In this document: positions 7,047 through 14,667 of the stretch, one piece after another
How the letters are laid out: every line of letters begins with the position of its first letter
How positions within the stretch are numbered: the first letter of the stretch is position 1
Made by a program: the position numbers and the translations under genes
Assembly (NCBI GenBank): GCA_003648575.1
Contig: QMPN01000034.1
Location: forward strand, 1 to 17,486
Direction: 5' to 3'
Source: Bacteroidota bacterium
GTDB taxonomy: Bacteria; Bacteroidota; Bacteroidia; Bacteroidales; B18-G4
DNA length: 17,486 nt
The notes under the pieces: generated by a model
The model's input: only the letters and a program-made list of their open reading frames with translations
Database searches by the model: none
What the model was told of the DNA's origin: nothing

Positions 7047-8159
7047 TCAATACTGCGTCGAAATTTCTTCAATGAGCGCCGACCAGTGAATCTTTCCTCT
7101 TTTTGTTCCAAACCTCAGTATGATGATATCCTTTGCAGGATCGAGGAAAATGTATTGGCCAAGGATGCCTTTAGCAAATACACATCCATTGTCTAATACC
7201 CGCCAATAGTAAGTATAGGGATATCCTTCCAGGTCATGGGAATCATTATGGATTCCCATTGAATAATCTACCCATTCGCGTGGAATGACCTGCGTCCCGT
7301 TCCAGTTACCATGATTGAGGTACAGCCTGCCAAATTTCGCAAAATCCACCGCGTTCGCATTCAGGCAGCAAAAAGCCTTTACCATGCCATGCTCATCGCT
7401 ATCAACGTTCCAGGTGGCTGAATGTTCCATGCCCAGGGGCTGCCAGATCTTTTCTGAAAAATATTCAGTGAACTTCTTTCCCGTAACCTTTTCTATGATC
7501 ATGGCCAGGATGAGCGTGTTGGCGCTGTTGTAATAATATTCAGTGCCCGGAGTCTTATGAACTTTTAGTTTATAAACATATTTCTGTAAATCCTTACCAT
7601 AGTAGAATTTGGCCGCATGCCCGAAAGGATTGTAATAGGATTCGCTGAATTTAATCCCGCTGCGCATATTGAGCAGGTTCTTTATGGTTACCTGATCAAA
7701 TCCATCATGCTTAAAACCACTCAGGTAATCCGTTATGGGATCATCCACCGACTTGATGTATCCCTCCTCAATGGCGATGCCGGTAAGTGCTGAAACAAAT
7801 GTTTTAGCTACGCTGAAACCGGTGAGGCGGCTCGAGCGCTTAGCCCCGTTAAAATATCTTTCATACAAAATGCTGTCATTCCTGATGACCATGAACCCCA
7901 GGGTGTGGCTATCCTCCAGGAACTGATCGAATCCTTCATATTTTTCTTTTTCATCCAATCCATTTGGAATACTGGGAACAAGCTCTTCGGATTCTATGAA
8001 ATTGAATGTTGGAGGGGCATTTTCTATGGTATAGGCAGGGAAGCGTTCCTGGTCTTTGGTGTCAGCCGTATTCCAGAACACATAACGGCCTACATGGCAT
8101 CCGCTAAGAAAGGTCATGGCAGCAAAGGTTATGATAAGGATAAAGATTCGCTTTGTCAT
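7047..8159 (-). CDS. lipoprotein serine hydrolase of the class C beta-lactamase/esterase family
   Basis: The 370-residue protein has a lipoprotein signal (MTKRIFILIITFAAMTFLSG then C21; lipobox LSGC), so it is probably anchored in the outer or inner membrane. The beta-lactamase-related fold is shown by SVAK (S116 nucleophile, K119), YYN (209-211) as the second motif, and LLNMRSGI (162-169) and WQPLGMEHS (239-247), typical of the esterase/penicillin-binding family. A possible third motif lies in FGTKRGKIHW near the end. It could be an esterase, amidase or D-amino-acid peptidase; resistance to beta-lactams is not implied. It sits 21 bp downstream of the KamA-like gene and may share its transcript, but has its own -7 element. 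Confidence 0.87.
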   Translation of the reverse strand: MTKRIFILIITFAAMTFLSGCHVGRYVFWNTADTKDQERFPAYTIENAPPTFNFIESEELVPSIPNGLDEKEKYEGFDQFLEDSHTLGFMVIRNDSILYERYFNGAKRSSRLTGFSVAKTFVSALTGIAIEEGYIKSVDDPITDYLSGFKHDGFDQVTIKNLLNMRSGIKFSESYYNPFGHAAKFYYGKDLQKYVYKLKVHKTPGTEYYYNSANTLILAMIIEKVTGKKFTEYFSEKIWQPLGMEHSATWNVDSDEHGMVKAFCCLNANAVDFAKFGRLYLNHGNWNGTQVIPREWVDYSMGIHNDSHDLEGYPYTYYWRVLDNGCVFAKGILGQYIFLDPAKDIIILRFGTKRGKIHWSALIEEISTQY

Positions 8160-8166
8160 TGAGGAG

Positions 8167-8174
8167 CAAATATA
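8167..8174 (-). promoter_or_regulatory. -7 element (TATATTTG) of the serine hydrolase gene
   Basis: The minus strand reads TATATTTG, an exact TAnnTTTG, 7 nt before the ATG at 8159, within the 21-bp gap after the KamA-like gene. No clear -33 box. If used, the mRNA would have almost no leader. Confidence 0.4.
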
Positions 8175-8180
8175 GCTAAA

Positions 8181-10337
8181 CTATACTTCTAAATTGGTCA
8201 TTTCATCTGTGATCTCAAACTCATAATCCGGGTACTGATATACCGGCATAACGCGTTCAGTTTTTGAGATAGAATAACCATATGTAGATTCGTATTCTTT
8301 CGGATCTTCCCCCATGCCCTCCATCTGTTCGATGTATTTCATGACAGACTTTGACTCAACGATGGTGACTTTACCCATCTTTTTGATGATGGGACTGTGC
8401 CTACGGGTATGATCGTGATCGAATAGCAATACCCTTTTTCCTCCCGGTGTGATCCCGATCGTTCTGAAGGTAAGGCTTTTCCCAACACCCGGAAGGTTTA
8501 AAACATTCCTGTCGAGGGCCAGGAAGGGGAGACCCGACTTTTTCATGATGTTAGTAAGGATCTCCTTGCTTTTCTCTGCATTCAGACCGATATTAGCAAT
8601 GTCTTCCAGGTATTCATCAGGAAGAATACCATGTACCTTTTCCTGCATTTGTTCCTGGACGGCTCGCTCGTTAGTGGCGAAGTTGGCAGAGTTTTCTTTA
8701 AAACCCTTAACGCTAAAGGTATAATAGGTGAGTACTCCTAAATTATTTAATACCTGCCTGAGCTTATTGGTATGACCTCTTTTCGACGCACCTGCAGTAA
8801 AAACCAGTTGATTCGTTATGATCCAGCCGGCGGATTGAAGCCTCTCTATAGCCCTTCTCGCTTCGGGAGTAACCTCCATAGAGGTCTCAAAATGAGATTG
8901 TATCACAAACTGAGTCATGCCAATCTTCATGGCCTTCTTTTTAAAGCCCTCAAGTACATGGATCAGGTCTTTGGTAACACGTTGTGGCAGATATGCCGGC
9001 AACCTGGTTCCAAGTCTGATGCGTCTCATCTCAGCATATTTTTTGCCCTCCGGGCGAAGCTTATTGTCTTCTATTTTCCTGACGGCCATTTCATATACTG
9101 CATCCAGCACCCCTTCAAGTGATTTATCGGATGCCATAAGAGAATCGCCACCGGTGATCAGGATATCCCTCAACTGTGAATCATTCCTGAAATATTCCAT
9201 GAAAAATGCCAGACGTTCAGGCCAGCTCGACTTAGCTTTCAGATGATTTAGATCGAAGTTGAGGTGTCCGCGCTGGAAGTCATACATTCGCTGGCAGGAA
9301 GAACACAATCCTGCACAGGCCCTGCCCATAGTATTGGGGATAATGATGGCCACTTCAGGATACCTGCGGTGTGTCGAATGACTGGAGGGTAATATCCAGC
9401 CTGCCGCATTCGGTTTTCCCGGTTCTACGACATCTTCTTTCTCCCAGGCCACGATGCTGCCAAATTCCTTGACCAGCTCTTTACTATAAAAAACATATTC
9501 CCTGATGGCCTCATCGGTTCCTTTCAGGTGTTTCTCAGGATTGACCATTAAAAGGGACAGATAATAGGGATTCACAAAAGTTGGAATCCCTGCTTCCTTG
9601 GCCTTTCTGAGCTGACGTTTCCTTTTTTCTGATATCGACCTATCCAGCATTCTGATTAATACTTCAGGGTCGCGGATGGCAAATCTAAGATGAAACAGCC
9701 TGGTTTGCCACCACTTGAGCATGTGGGAGTATTTATCATGATCCGACATACCCGCTTCGAAAAAGAACTTGGCATCCTTGATGCGGCCATCATCCATCAT
9801 CTCTATGAACTTACGAATGATCCTGTCTCTGTTCTCATTGCGTATGGCTACGATCTCAGGATCGAGTCCGGAAGGATGCCTGTCGATCCATTCAAGCACC
9901 TTTTCTTTACTCGGAACACTTTTTTTAAGACTACCGCTATACTGCCTGAACAACATGATCATATCCATGAGAAAATCTTCCCTGAATACAAATGCTGCTT
10001 TCTTTACAGCATCATATAACTGCCCGAAAGGATCTGAGATCACCTCTTTCTTGCTTATACTTGGATCCTGAACACGTATTCCGGCATGATCAAGATAATC
10101 TTTGATACGTAAGGCCGAAACGTCCTTCCAGTTTAGTTCGTCAAAATCATTTCTCTTAACTTCCCCTGATTCGCAGCATTTCTTGAGGTGAGGACGCTCA
10201 AGGACATATATCATTAACCACGCACGAATATCCTCCTTAAAATCAGCTACAGTCTCGGCCTTAGCTAAACTCTTACTAAGGAAGGTATTCTCGCTGAGGA
10301 GCAGATCTAATAGTGCTTGTAGTTTGTTCATAGTCAT
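8181..10337 (-). CDS. large KamA-family (lysine 2,3-aminomutase-like) radical SAM protein
   Basis: At 718 residues it is much longer than the roughly 400-470 of classical lysine 2,3-aminomutase. A 300-residue, mostly helical N-terminal region precedes the radical SAM core with CxxxCxxC at C341-C345-C348 (MGRACAGLCSSCQRM). ILITGGDSLM (392-401) and RIRLGTRLPAYLPQRVT (439-455) match KamA. The likely pyridoxal-phosphate lysine is K620 in NLPGVGK, where classical enzymes have DAPGGGGK; the motif is one residue shorter and the substrate-binding Asp appears as Asn614, so the substrate may not be lysine. A C-terminal extension of about 100 residues follows. The start has no SD. The only downstream gene is the serine hydrolase, which gives no pathway clue. 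Confidence 0.85.
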   Translation of the reverse strand: MTMNKLQALLDLLLSENTFLSKSLAKAETVADFKEDIRAWLMIYVLERPHLKKCCESGEVKRNDFDELNWKDVSALRIKDYLDHAGIRVQDPSISKKEVISDPFGQLYDAVKKAAFVFREDFLMDMIMLFRQYSGSLKKSVPSKEKVLEWIDRHPSGLDPEIVAIRNENRDRIIRKFIEMMDDGRIKDAKFFFEAGMSDHDKYSHMLKWWQTRLFHLRFAIRDPEVLIRMLDRSISEKRKRQLRKAKEAGIPTFVNPYYLSLLMVNPEKHLKGTDEAIREYVFYSKELVKEFGSIVAWEKEDVVEPGKPNAAGWILPSSHSTHRRYPEVAIIIPNTMGRACAGLCSSCQRMYDFQRGHLNFDLNHLKAKSSWPERLAFFMEYFRNDSQLRDILITGGDSLMASDKSLEGVLDAVYEMAVRKIEDNKLRPEGKKYAEMRRIRLGTRLPAYLPQRVTKDLIHVLEGFKKKAMKIGMTQFVIQSHFETSMEVTPEARRAIERLQSAGWIITNQLVFTAGASKRGHTNKLRQVLNNLGVLTYYTFSVKGFKENSANFATNERAVQEQMQEKVHGILPDEYLEDIANIGLNAEKSKEILTNIMKKSGLPFLALDRNVLNLPGVGKSLTFRTIGITPGGKRVLLFDHDHTRRHSPIIKKMGKVTIVESKSVMKYIEQMEGMGEDPKEYESTYGYSISKTERVMPVYQYPDYEFEITDEMTNLEV

Positions 10338-10434
10338 ACTAGTACTCTTCGCATTTTAACCAATCAAAAACTAAACAAAAATCGATGCTGTTTGTTATAT
10401 CTGAAAGCAGGATCAAAAAAGCCAAATAGGGTAG

Positions 10435-10466
10435 TTTGGGTATTGTAAATCAAATATTTAGGCTTG
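10435..10466 (+). promoter_or_regulatory. candidate promoter of the P5C dehydrogenase gene
   Basis: TTTG (10435-10438), a 20-bp spacer, then TAGGCTTG (10459-10466, one mismatch to TAnnTTTG). It would give a leader of about 100 nt. The 235-bp divergent gap (10338-10572) also holds a small AAGCA/TGCTT hairpin at 10492-10506 with a T-rich loop, of unknown role. I see no other gene or repeat in it. Confidence 0.35.
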
Positions 10467-10572
10467 TCTATTTGATCGGTATCACAAAGATAAGCATTTT
10501 TTGCTTAAAAAGGCCGAAGACCGCATCATTCTTAGCTTAGGATTTAACAGGAACGCATTTAAATAAAAGTAT

Positions 10573-12201
10573 ATGTCACATGGATTTTTTGAGGTCCCGG
10601 CCGCCTATAACGAGCCGATAAAAGATTATGCACCGGGGAGCCCTGAAAGGGAGAGTTTACAGAAAGCCCTCGAAGCGTTTAAGTCACATCAGAGGGATAT
10701 CCCCATGATCATCGGCGGTGAAGAGATCAGGACTGATGAGAAGCTCAGTATACACCCTCCTCATGACCATAACCATACGCTGGGTCATTATTATATGGGC
10801 GATGCCAGTCATGTAAATATGGCCATCGATGCAGCCCTGGCTGCGCGGCCTGCATGGCAGTCCCTTTCATGGGAACACAGGGCAGCAATCTTCCTGAAGG
10901 CTGCTGATCTCATCTCCGGACCTTACAGGGACAAAATCAATGCTTCCACCATGCTGGGCCAATCGAAGAATGTATACCAGGCAGAAATCGATGCTGCATG
11001 TGAAATGGCAGACTTCTTCAGGTTTAATGTGCAGTTCATGGTACAGATATATAAGGATCAGCCTATATCTTCGAAGGGCATCTGGAACCGTGTAGAACAA
11101 AGGCCATTGGAAGGCTTTGTATATGCCATTACGCCCTTTAATTTCACTTCAATTGCCGCAAACCTGTCTGCTGCTCCGGCACTGATGGGAAATGTTGTGG
11201 TATGGAAACCTTCTGAAACACAGATATACTCAGCAGCTGTGATCATGGATGTATTTAAAGAGGCCGGCATGCCCGATGGTGTGATCAATATGGTGTTTGC
11301 CGACGGACCGGTGGGTGGGAAGGTCATGGCTACGCATCCCGATTTCGTTGGTGTACATTTTACCGGATCTACAGGCGTATTTAGAAAAATTTGGAAAGCA
11401 ATAGGAGAAAATGTGTCATTGCACAATACATATCCTAAGATTGTTGGAGAAACTGGAGGCAAGGATTTTGTCATGGTACACAGCAGCTCAGACCCGGAAC
11501 AGGTCGCAACAGCCCTTTCGAGGGGTGCTTTCGAATATCAGGGACAGAAATGTTCAGCTGCTTCCAGGGCATATATACCAAAAGGGATGTGGCCACAAGT
11601 AAAAGAAAAGCTTGTCAAAGATGTTAACAGCTTCAAAATGGGCAGTCCGGAAGACTTTTCCAACTTCATAAATGCAGTGATTGATGAAAGAGCATTTAGT
11701 AAGATCACCGGGTATATAGACAGAGCCAAAGAGCATGACGATGTTGAAATTATTGCCGGTGGTGATTATGATAGCTCAAAGGGTTGGTTTATCCAGCCAA
11801 CGGTTATTGTTTCGAATGACCCAATGTACGAATCCATGCAGGAAGAGATTTTTGGGCCTGTACTGACAATTTATCTTTACGATGATGATAAATATGAAGA
11901 AACCCTGAAATTGGTCGACAGCACATCACCATATGCTCTGACAGGTGCTATTTTTGCCAATGATCGCTTTGCCATTGACCTGGCAATGAATAAACTCGTA
12001 AACGCAGCCGGGAACTTTTATATCAACGACAAGCCAACCGGGGCAGTTGTGGGCCAGCAGCCTTTTGGTGGTGCCAGGGCTTCCGGTACGAACGATAAAT
12101 CAGGATCATACCTGAATCTTTTGCGATGGGTATCACCACGAACGATCAAGGAAAATTTTAATCCACCGGAAGATTATCGGTATCCTTTTTTGGAAGAATA
12201 G
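10573..12201 (+). CDS. L-glutamate gamma-semialdehyde dehydrogenase (delta-1-pyrroline-5-carboxylate dehydrogenase)
   Basis: Oxidises glutamate gamma-semialdehyde (P5C) to glutamate with NAD+, the second step of proline catabolism and a link to arginine/ornithine breakdown. The 542-residue monofunctional protein resembles the ALDH4 type (N-terminus FFEVPAAYNEPIKDYAPGSPER, as in mitochondrial P5CDH) rather than the bacterial PutA fusion. Active-site residues: N190 in TPFNFTS, E293 in VGETGGKD, C327 in YQGQKCSAASR; EEIFGPVLTIY and QPFGGARASGTNDK are near the C-terminus. No proline dehydrogenase gene is in the window. The start is preceded by AT-rich DNA without an SD. It is divergent from the KamA-like gene; a heptamer array starts 3 bp after its stop. 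Confidence 0.94.
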   Translation: MSHGFFEVPAAYNEPIKDYAPGSPERESLQKALEAFKSHQRDIPMIIGGEEIRTDEKLSIHPPHDHNHTLGHYYMGDASHVNMAIDAALAARPAWQSLSWEHRAAIFLKAADLISGPYRDKINASTMLGQSKNVYQAEIDAACEMADFFRFNVQFMVQIYKDQPISSKGIWNRVEQRPLEGFVYAITPFNFTSIAANLSAAPALMGNVVVWKPSETQIYSAAVIMDVFKEAGMPDGVINMVFADGPVGGKVMATHPDFVGVHFTGSTGVFRKIWKAIGENVSLHNTYPKIVGETGGKDFVMVHSSSDPEQVATALSRGAFEYQGQKCSAASRAYIPKGMWPQVKEKLVKDVNSFKMGSPEDFSNFINAVIDERAFSKITGYIDRAKEHDDVEIIAGGDYDSSKGWFIQPTVIVSNDPMYESMQEEIFGPVLTIYLYDDDKYEETLKLVDSTSPYALTGAIFANDRFAIDLAMNKLVNAAGNFYINDKPTGAVVGQQPFGGARASGTNDKSGSYLNLLRWVSPRTIKENFNPPEDYRYPFLEE

Positions 12202-12203
12202 AA

Positions 12204-12266
12204 AACTTCAAACTTCAAACTTCAAAGTTCAGACTTCAAACTTCAAAGTTCAGACTTCAAAGTTCC
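12204..12266. repeat. heptamer tandem array G (AACTTCA-type, 9 units)
   Basis: Nine adjacent 7-bp units: three AACTTCA, then the set AAGTTCA, GACTTCA, AACTTCA, AAGTTCA, GACTTCA, AAGTTCC. The later units show a higher-order 21-bp pattern (AAGTTCA-GACTTCA-AACTTCA). It fills the convergent gap between the dehydrogenase stop (12201) and the end of the small lipoprotein gene (12274). AAGTTC/GACTTC elements could pair, but I see no terminator-like structure. Confidence 0.95.
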
Positions 12267-12273
12267 CTACCAT

Positions 12274-12489
12274 CTATTTTTTAATCACATATTTCTTGCG
12301 GGGAGAGGTGTTGTGCGTAAATGATTTCCGGCTCCCGGGCTTTTTATAGGCTTTGATCCTGGAAGAACGCTTGTAGCTCACTTTTTTATTTGTTGAATAC
12401 GTTTTTTGCGAGCATGATGAGGATGTAATGAGGAAAAGTCCAAGTAGGAGTGAGGTGAGTAAAATTGGTATACTGATCCGGAACTTCAT
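12274..12489 (-). CDS. small, very basic putative lipoprotein
   Basis: A 71-residue protein with an N-terminal hydrophobic signal (PILLTSLLLGLFLITSSSC) ending in a cysteine at residue 26. The lipobox is non-canonical (Ser at -3, -2 and -1), so lipidation is plausible rather than certain. The mature part of about 45 residues is dominated by Lys, Arg, Ser and Tyr (KKVSYKRSSRIKAYKKPGSRK), with a very high predicted pI, which could suit contact with nucleic acid, LPS or other polyanions. I recognise no family. It lies between two heptamer arrays and has a weak promoter match (TACTTTTA at 12525-12532). It could be non-functional, but the clean signal peptide argues for a real gene. Confidence 0.6.
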   Translation of the reverse strand: MKFRISIPILLTSLLLGLFLITSSSCSQKTYSTNKKVSYKRSSRIKAYKKPGSRKSFTHNTSPRKKYVIKK

Positions 12490-12559
12490 GGATAATTTCT
12501 TAAGTCAGGGCTTATTTTCTGGGGTAAAAGTAATAAAATTTTATAATCATGAAAAAACA

Positions 12560-12587
12560 ATCCAGTATCCAGCATCTAGCATCAAAC
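12560..12587. repeat. heptamer tandem array H (ATCCAGC-type, 4 units)
   Basis: Four adjacent units read ATCCAGT, ATCCAGC, ATCTAGC, ATCAAAC, the last diverged. The array lies in the divergent gap between the small lipoprotein and the OsmC gene. Confidence 0.65.
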
Positions 12588-12608
12588 AAACCGTATCCTG
12601 TAAACATT

Positions 12609-12616
12609 TATCTTTG
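12609..12616 (+). promoter_or_regulatory. -7 element (TATCTTTG) of the OsmC-family gene
   Basis: An exact TAnnTTTG match 31 nt before the start codon at 12648. The region 19 bp upstream (ACAA) is not a -33 match; it directly follows heptamer array H. Confidence 0.45.
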
Positions 12617-12647
12617 ATACTTGTTAAATATAAAAACGAAGTAGATC

Positions 12648-13061
12648 ATGAAACAAAAAATCAGTAATATCTGGAAAGAAAATATGGCTTTTGAAGCCGA
12701 TGTGGATGGATTTAAGATCACGCTCGATGCTGAGGAGGCTGTTGGCGGTGAAAATCGTGGCCCCAGGCCAAAGGCACTTACCCTGGTTTCATTGGCCGGA
12801 TGTACATCTATGGATGTGATCTCCATACTGAAGAAGATGCGTGTTGTACCTGAATATTTCAATGTTGAAGTTGAAGGTGAGCTCACAGAAGAACATCCCA
12901 AATATTATCACAGCATTCACGTGAAGTACATTTTCAGGGGTAAAGACCTTCCTATGGAGAAACTTGAAAAGGCCGTTAGTCTTTCAGAAGACAGGTACTG
13001 TGGAGTAAGTGTGCTGCTTTCCAAAGGAGCGAAACTGACTTCAGAGATCGTAGTAGAATAA
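12648..13061 (+). CDS. OsmC/Ohr-family peroxiredoxin-like protein
   Basis: A 137-residue single-domain protein. The two cysteines that define the family are C52 in SLAGCTSMDVI and C118 in EDRYCGVSVLL; in OsmC/Ohr they form the thiol pair that reduces organic hydroperoxides using a dithiol donor. The tail ends in KLTSEIVVE. It is closer to the general OsmC (YhfA-like) group than to Ohr, so the substrate is uncertain. The start (12648) gives the usual length; there is no SD. It ends 5 bp before heptamer array I and is convergent with the NUDIX gene. Confidence 0.92.
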   Translation: MKQKISNIWKENMAFEADVDGFKITLDAEEAVGGENRGPRPKALTLVSLAGCTSMDVISILKKMRVVPEYFNVEVEGELTEEHPKYYHSIHVKYIFRGKDLPMEKLEKAVSLSEDRYCGVSVLLSKGAKLTSEIVVE

Positions 13062-13065
13062 CACT

Positions 13066-13100
13066 TCGAAAATCAAATATCGAATATCGAATATCGAATA
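13066..13100. repeat. heptamer tandem array I (TCGAATA-type, 5 units)
   Basis: Five adjacent units read TCGAAAA, TCAAATA, TCGAATA, TCGAATA, TCGAATA. The array begins 5 bp after the OsmC stop codon, in the convergent gap with the NUDIX gene. Confidence 0.9.
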
Positions 13101-13102
13101 TC

Positions 13103-13123
13103 ACCCGCTACCCGGCACCCAAT
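13103..13123. repeat. heptamer tandem array J (ACCCGGC-type, 3 units) overlapping a stop codon
   Basis: Three units read ACCCGCT, ACCCGGC, ACCCAAT, directly after array I. The NUDIX gene's stop (13108-13110 on the minus strand) and its last Gly-Ala-Gly codons lie inside these units, so the array has defined the protein's C-terminus. Confidence 0.55.
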
Positions 13124-13749
13124 ATATCTACAAACTCCATCAGCATCATGGCGGTGGCACCCCATACTATATGTCCTTGAATAATAAAGCATGGCACATC
13201 AATGACATTGAATTCTTTGTGTGGTATGTTGCGCTGTTGAATGTTGTTGGGATCCAGTAATTCGCTGAGGGGAATATCAAGTATTTCCGAAACCTCCGAG
13301 GGATCGGGGATAAGATCGGGACGTTTTTTTGTCCAGCCTACTACCGGGCTAACGAAAAAATTGCTGGGTGGAATATATACCGGTGTGATCTCACCGAGCA
13401 CTTCTACATCCCTTATCAGTATATTGGTTTCTTCCTCCGCTTCGCGAAGAGCGGTATAGATCATATCAGTATCCTCTTTTTCGAATCTCCCTCCCGGAAA
13501 TGAGATCTGACCACTATGCACTCCGTCGTATTCATTCCTCCTGATCAAAACAAGTCTGATATCCCCGACTTCATCTGGAAATAAACAAATTAGCACTGCC
13601 GCCTTCCTGGCATTGCCGGCATCAGGTCCATCTTTGATCTCACGGCGCCTGGTCTCCGGTACCATCTTCATCTGTGATGATGCACCAGGTAAGTCCCGGG
13701 ATAGTCTTTCCCGCAAATCTGTTTTGAAATCCATTGACGATTGAAACAT
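13108..13749 (-). CDS. NUDIX hydrolase, CoA pyrophosphatase (NudL/YeaB) type
   Basis: A 213-residue protein. The NUDIX box lies at 86-110 (GGRFEKEDTDMIYTALREAEEETNI without gaps in the family's own spacing), with catalytic REAEEE at 102-107. The preceding VLIRRNEYDGVHSGQISFPGG matches the UPF0035 motif that marks enzymes splitting CoA and acyl-CoA into 3'-phosphoadenosine 5'-phosphate and 4'-phosphopantetheines. It probably controls CoA pools or removes oxidised CoA. The start at 13749 lies 7 nt after a perfect -7 element; a Met at residue 6 is an alternative. The last residues (ILGAG) come partly from heptamer array J. Confidence 0.9.
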   Translation of the reverse strand: MFQSSMDFKTDLRERLSRDLPGASSQMKMVPETRRREIKDGPDAGNARKAAVLICLFPDEVGDIRLVLIRRNEYDGVHSGQISFPGGRFEKEDTDMIYTALREAEEETNILIRDVEVLGEITPVYIPPSNFFVSPVVGWTKKRPDLIPDPSEVSEILDIPLSELLDPNNIQQRNIPHKEFNVIDVPCFIIQGHIVWGATAMMLMEFVDILGAG

Positions 13750-13756
13750 ATCCCTG

Positions 13757-13764
13757 CAAAAATA
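13757..13764 (-). promoter_or_regulatory. -7 element (TATTTTTG) of the NUDIX gene
   Basis: The minus strand reads TATTTTTG then C, an exact TAnnTTTG, 7 nt before the ATG at 13749. No -33 TTTG at the expected distance. Predicted leader is only a few nucleotides. In the same divergent gap a TATCTTTA (13874-13881, one mismatch) points towards clpS. Confidence 0.5.
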
Positions 13765-13898
13765 GAACAGAAAACCTTATGAATTTCGACTTAGCAAAAT
13801 ACTTCAATTGCATCAGGTGACACACCCACTCTAAATACTTTAGGCACTTTAATTATTTAAGCCACTTTTTTACTATCTTTATCATCCATTTTCCGGGC

Positions 13899-14171
13899 AT
13901 GGTGAAAGAAAAAACATATGGTTCAGGAGAAACTGATGAACTGGTAAATGAGAAGAGGCAACTGATCTTGTTCAATGACGATCATAATACCTTCGATCAT
14001 GTGATAGACGCGCTGCTGGTATGTTGCGAGCATGACTTGCATCAGGCTGAACAATGTGCCCTGATCACTCATTTTAAAGGTAAATGCGGGGTAAAGAAGG
14101 GAAGCTTCGAGGAATTGAAGCCCATACACCAGGAAATGGGTCGCAGAGACCTGACGGTAGAAATCCAATGA
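13899..14171 (+). CDS. clpS: ATP-dependent Clp protease adaptor ClpS
   Basis: ClpS binds proteins with bulky hydrophobic N-termini (N-degrons) and hands them to the ClpA-type unfoldase with ClpP. At 90 residues the length is right. LILFNDDHNTFDHVIDALL (22-40) carries the conserved N-D-D of the N-degron pocket, and ITHFKGKCGVKKGSFEELKP (56-75) contains the family's His58. The short N-terminal arm before residue 20 would reach the unfoldase. It is the first gene of a plus-strand cluster with an NfeD-like protein (23 bp) and floA. No SD precedes the ATG. Confidence 0.95.
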   Translation: MVKEKTYGSGETDELVNEKRQLILFNDDHNTFDHVIDALLVCCEHDLHQAEQCALITHFKGKCGVKKGSFEELKPIHQEMGRRDLTVEIQ

Positions 14172-14194
14172 ATGCAAATTAAAATTTAAGAATC

Positions 14195-14662
14195 ATGTTC
14201 TGGCTGGTAGTTGTTACCCTTATTTTAATAGGTTTAGCATTCCTCTTACTTGAGATTCTGGTAATTCCGGGAACCGGAGTGGCGGGCATCGTTGGTTTTA
14301 TTCTCCTCGGTATAGGAGTTTGGCAGGCGTATACATATTATGGTGATATCACAGGCCACTGGGTGCTGGCAGGCACCATCCTGGGTACGGTGGTGGTGTT
14401 GGCGTATTCTCTGAGGGCCAAGACCTGGCGCAGGGTAGCGCTAAAGTACAAGATCCGCAGCCGGGTGAACATCATCGATGAAGAGAAACTGAAGCCCGGT
14501 GATATCGGGAAGAGCGTTTCAAGGCTGGCTCCCGGAGGTAAGGCTGTTTTTAGCAAGGAATACGTTGAAGTACGGACAATGGGAGAGTTTATTGACCAGG
14601 ATGTCGATATTGTTATAGAAAAAATTGAAGATCATAAAATATTTGTTAAACTTAAAGAATAA
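14195..14662 (+). CDS. NfeD-family membrane protein (FloA partner)
   Basis: A 155-residue protein with three predicted membrane segments (about 4-25, 28-48, 55-74) and a cytoplasmic OB-fold NfeD domain (about 95-155; [27 protein letters not shown]). This is the short NfeD type without the ClpP-like protease domain. Short NfeD proteins are typically encoded beside flotillins and help organise or stabilise membrane microdomains. floA follows after only 5 bp. Confidence 0.9.
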   Translation: MFWLVVVTLILIGLAFLLLEILVIPGTGVAGIVGFILLGIGVWQAYTYYGDITGHWVLAGTILGTVVVLAYSLRAKTWRRVALKYKIRSRVNIIDEEKLKPGDIGKSVSRLAPGGKAVFSKEYVEVRTMGEFIDQDVDIVIEKIEDHKIFVKLKE

Positions 14663-14667
14663 TACAC

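Noticed and set aside
7047..8159. Beta-lactam resistance gene
   Set aside because: The fold is beta-lactamase-like, but motifs and lipoprotein context fit the broad esterase/peptidase group; resistance is not supported.
10492..10506. Riboswitch or terminator in the gap before the P5C dehydrogenase gene
   Set aside because: Only a 5-bp stem with a T-rich loop; no conserved aptamer pattern seen.
12428..12667. Plus-strand frame of 79 aa between the small lipoprotein and osmC
   Set aside because: Overlaps the lipoprotein gene antisense, runs through array H and into osmC; no protein-like features.
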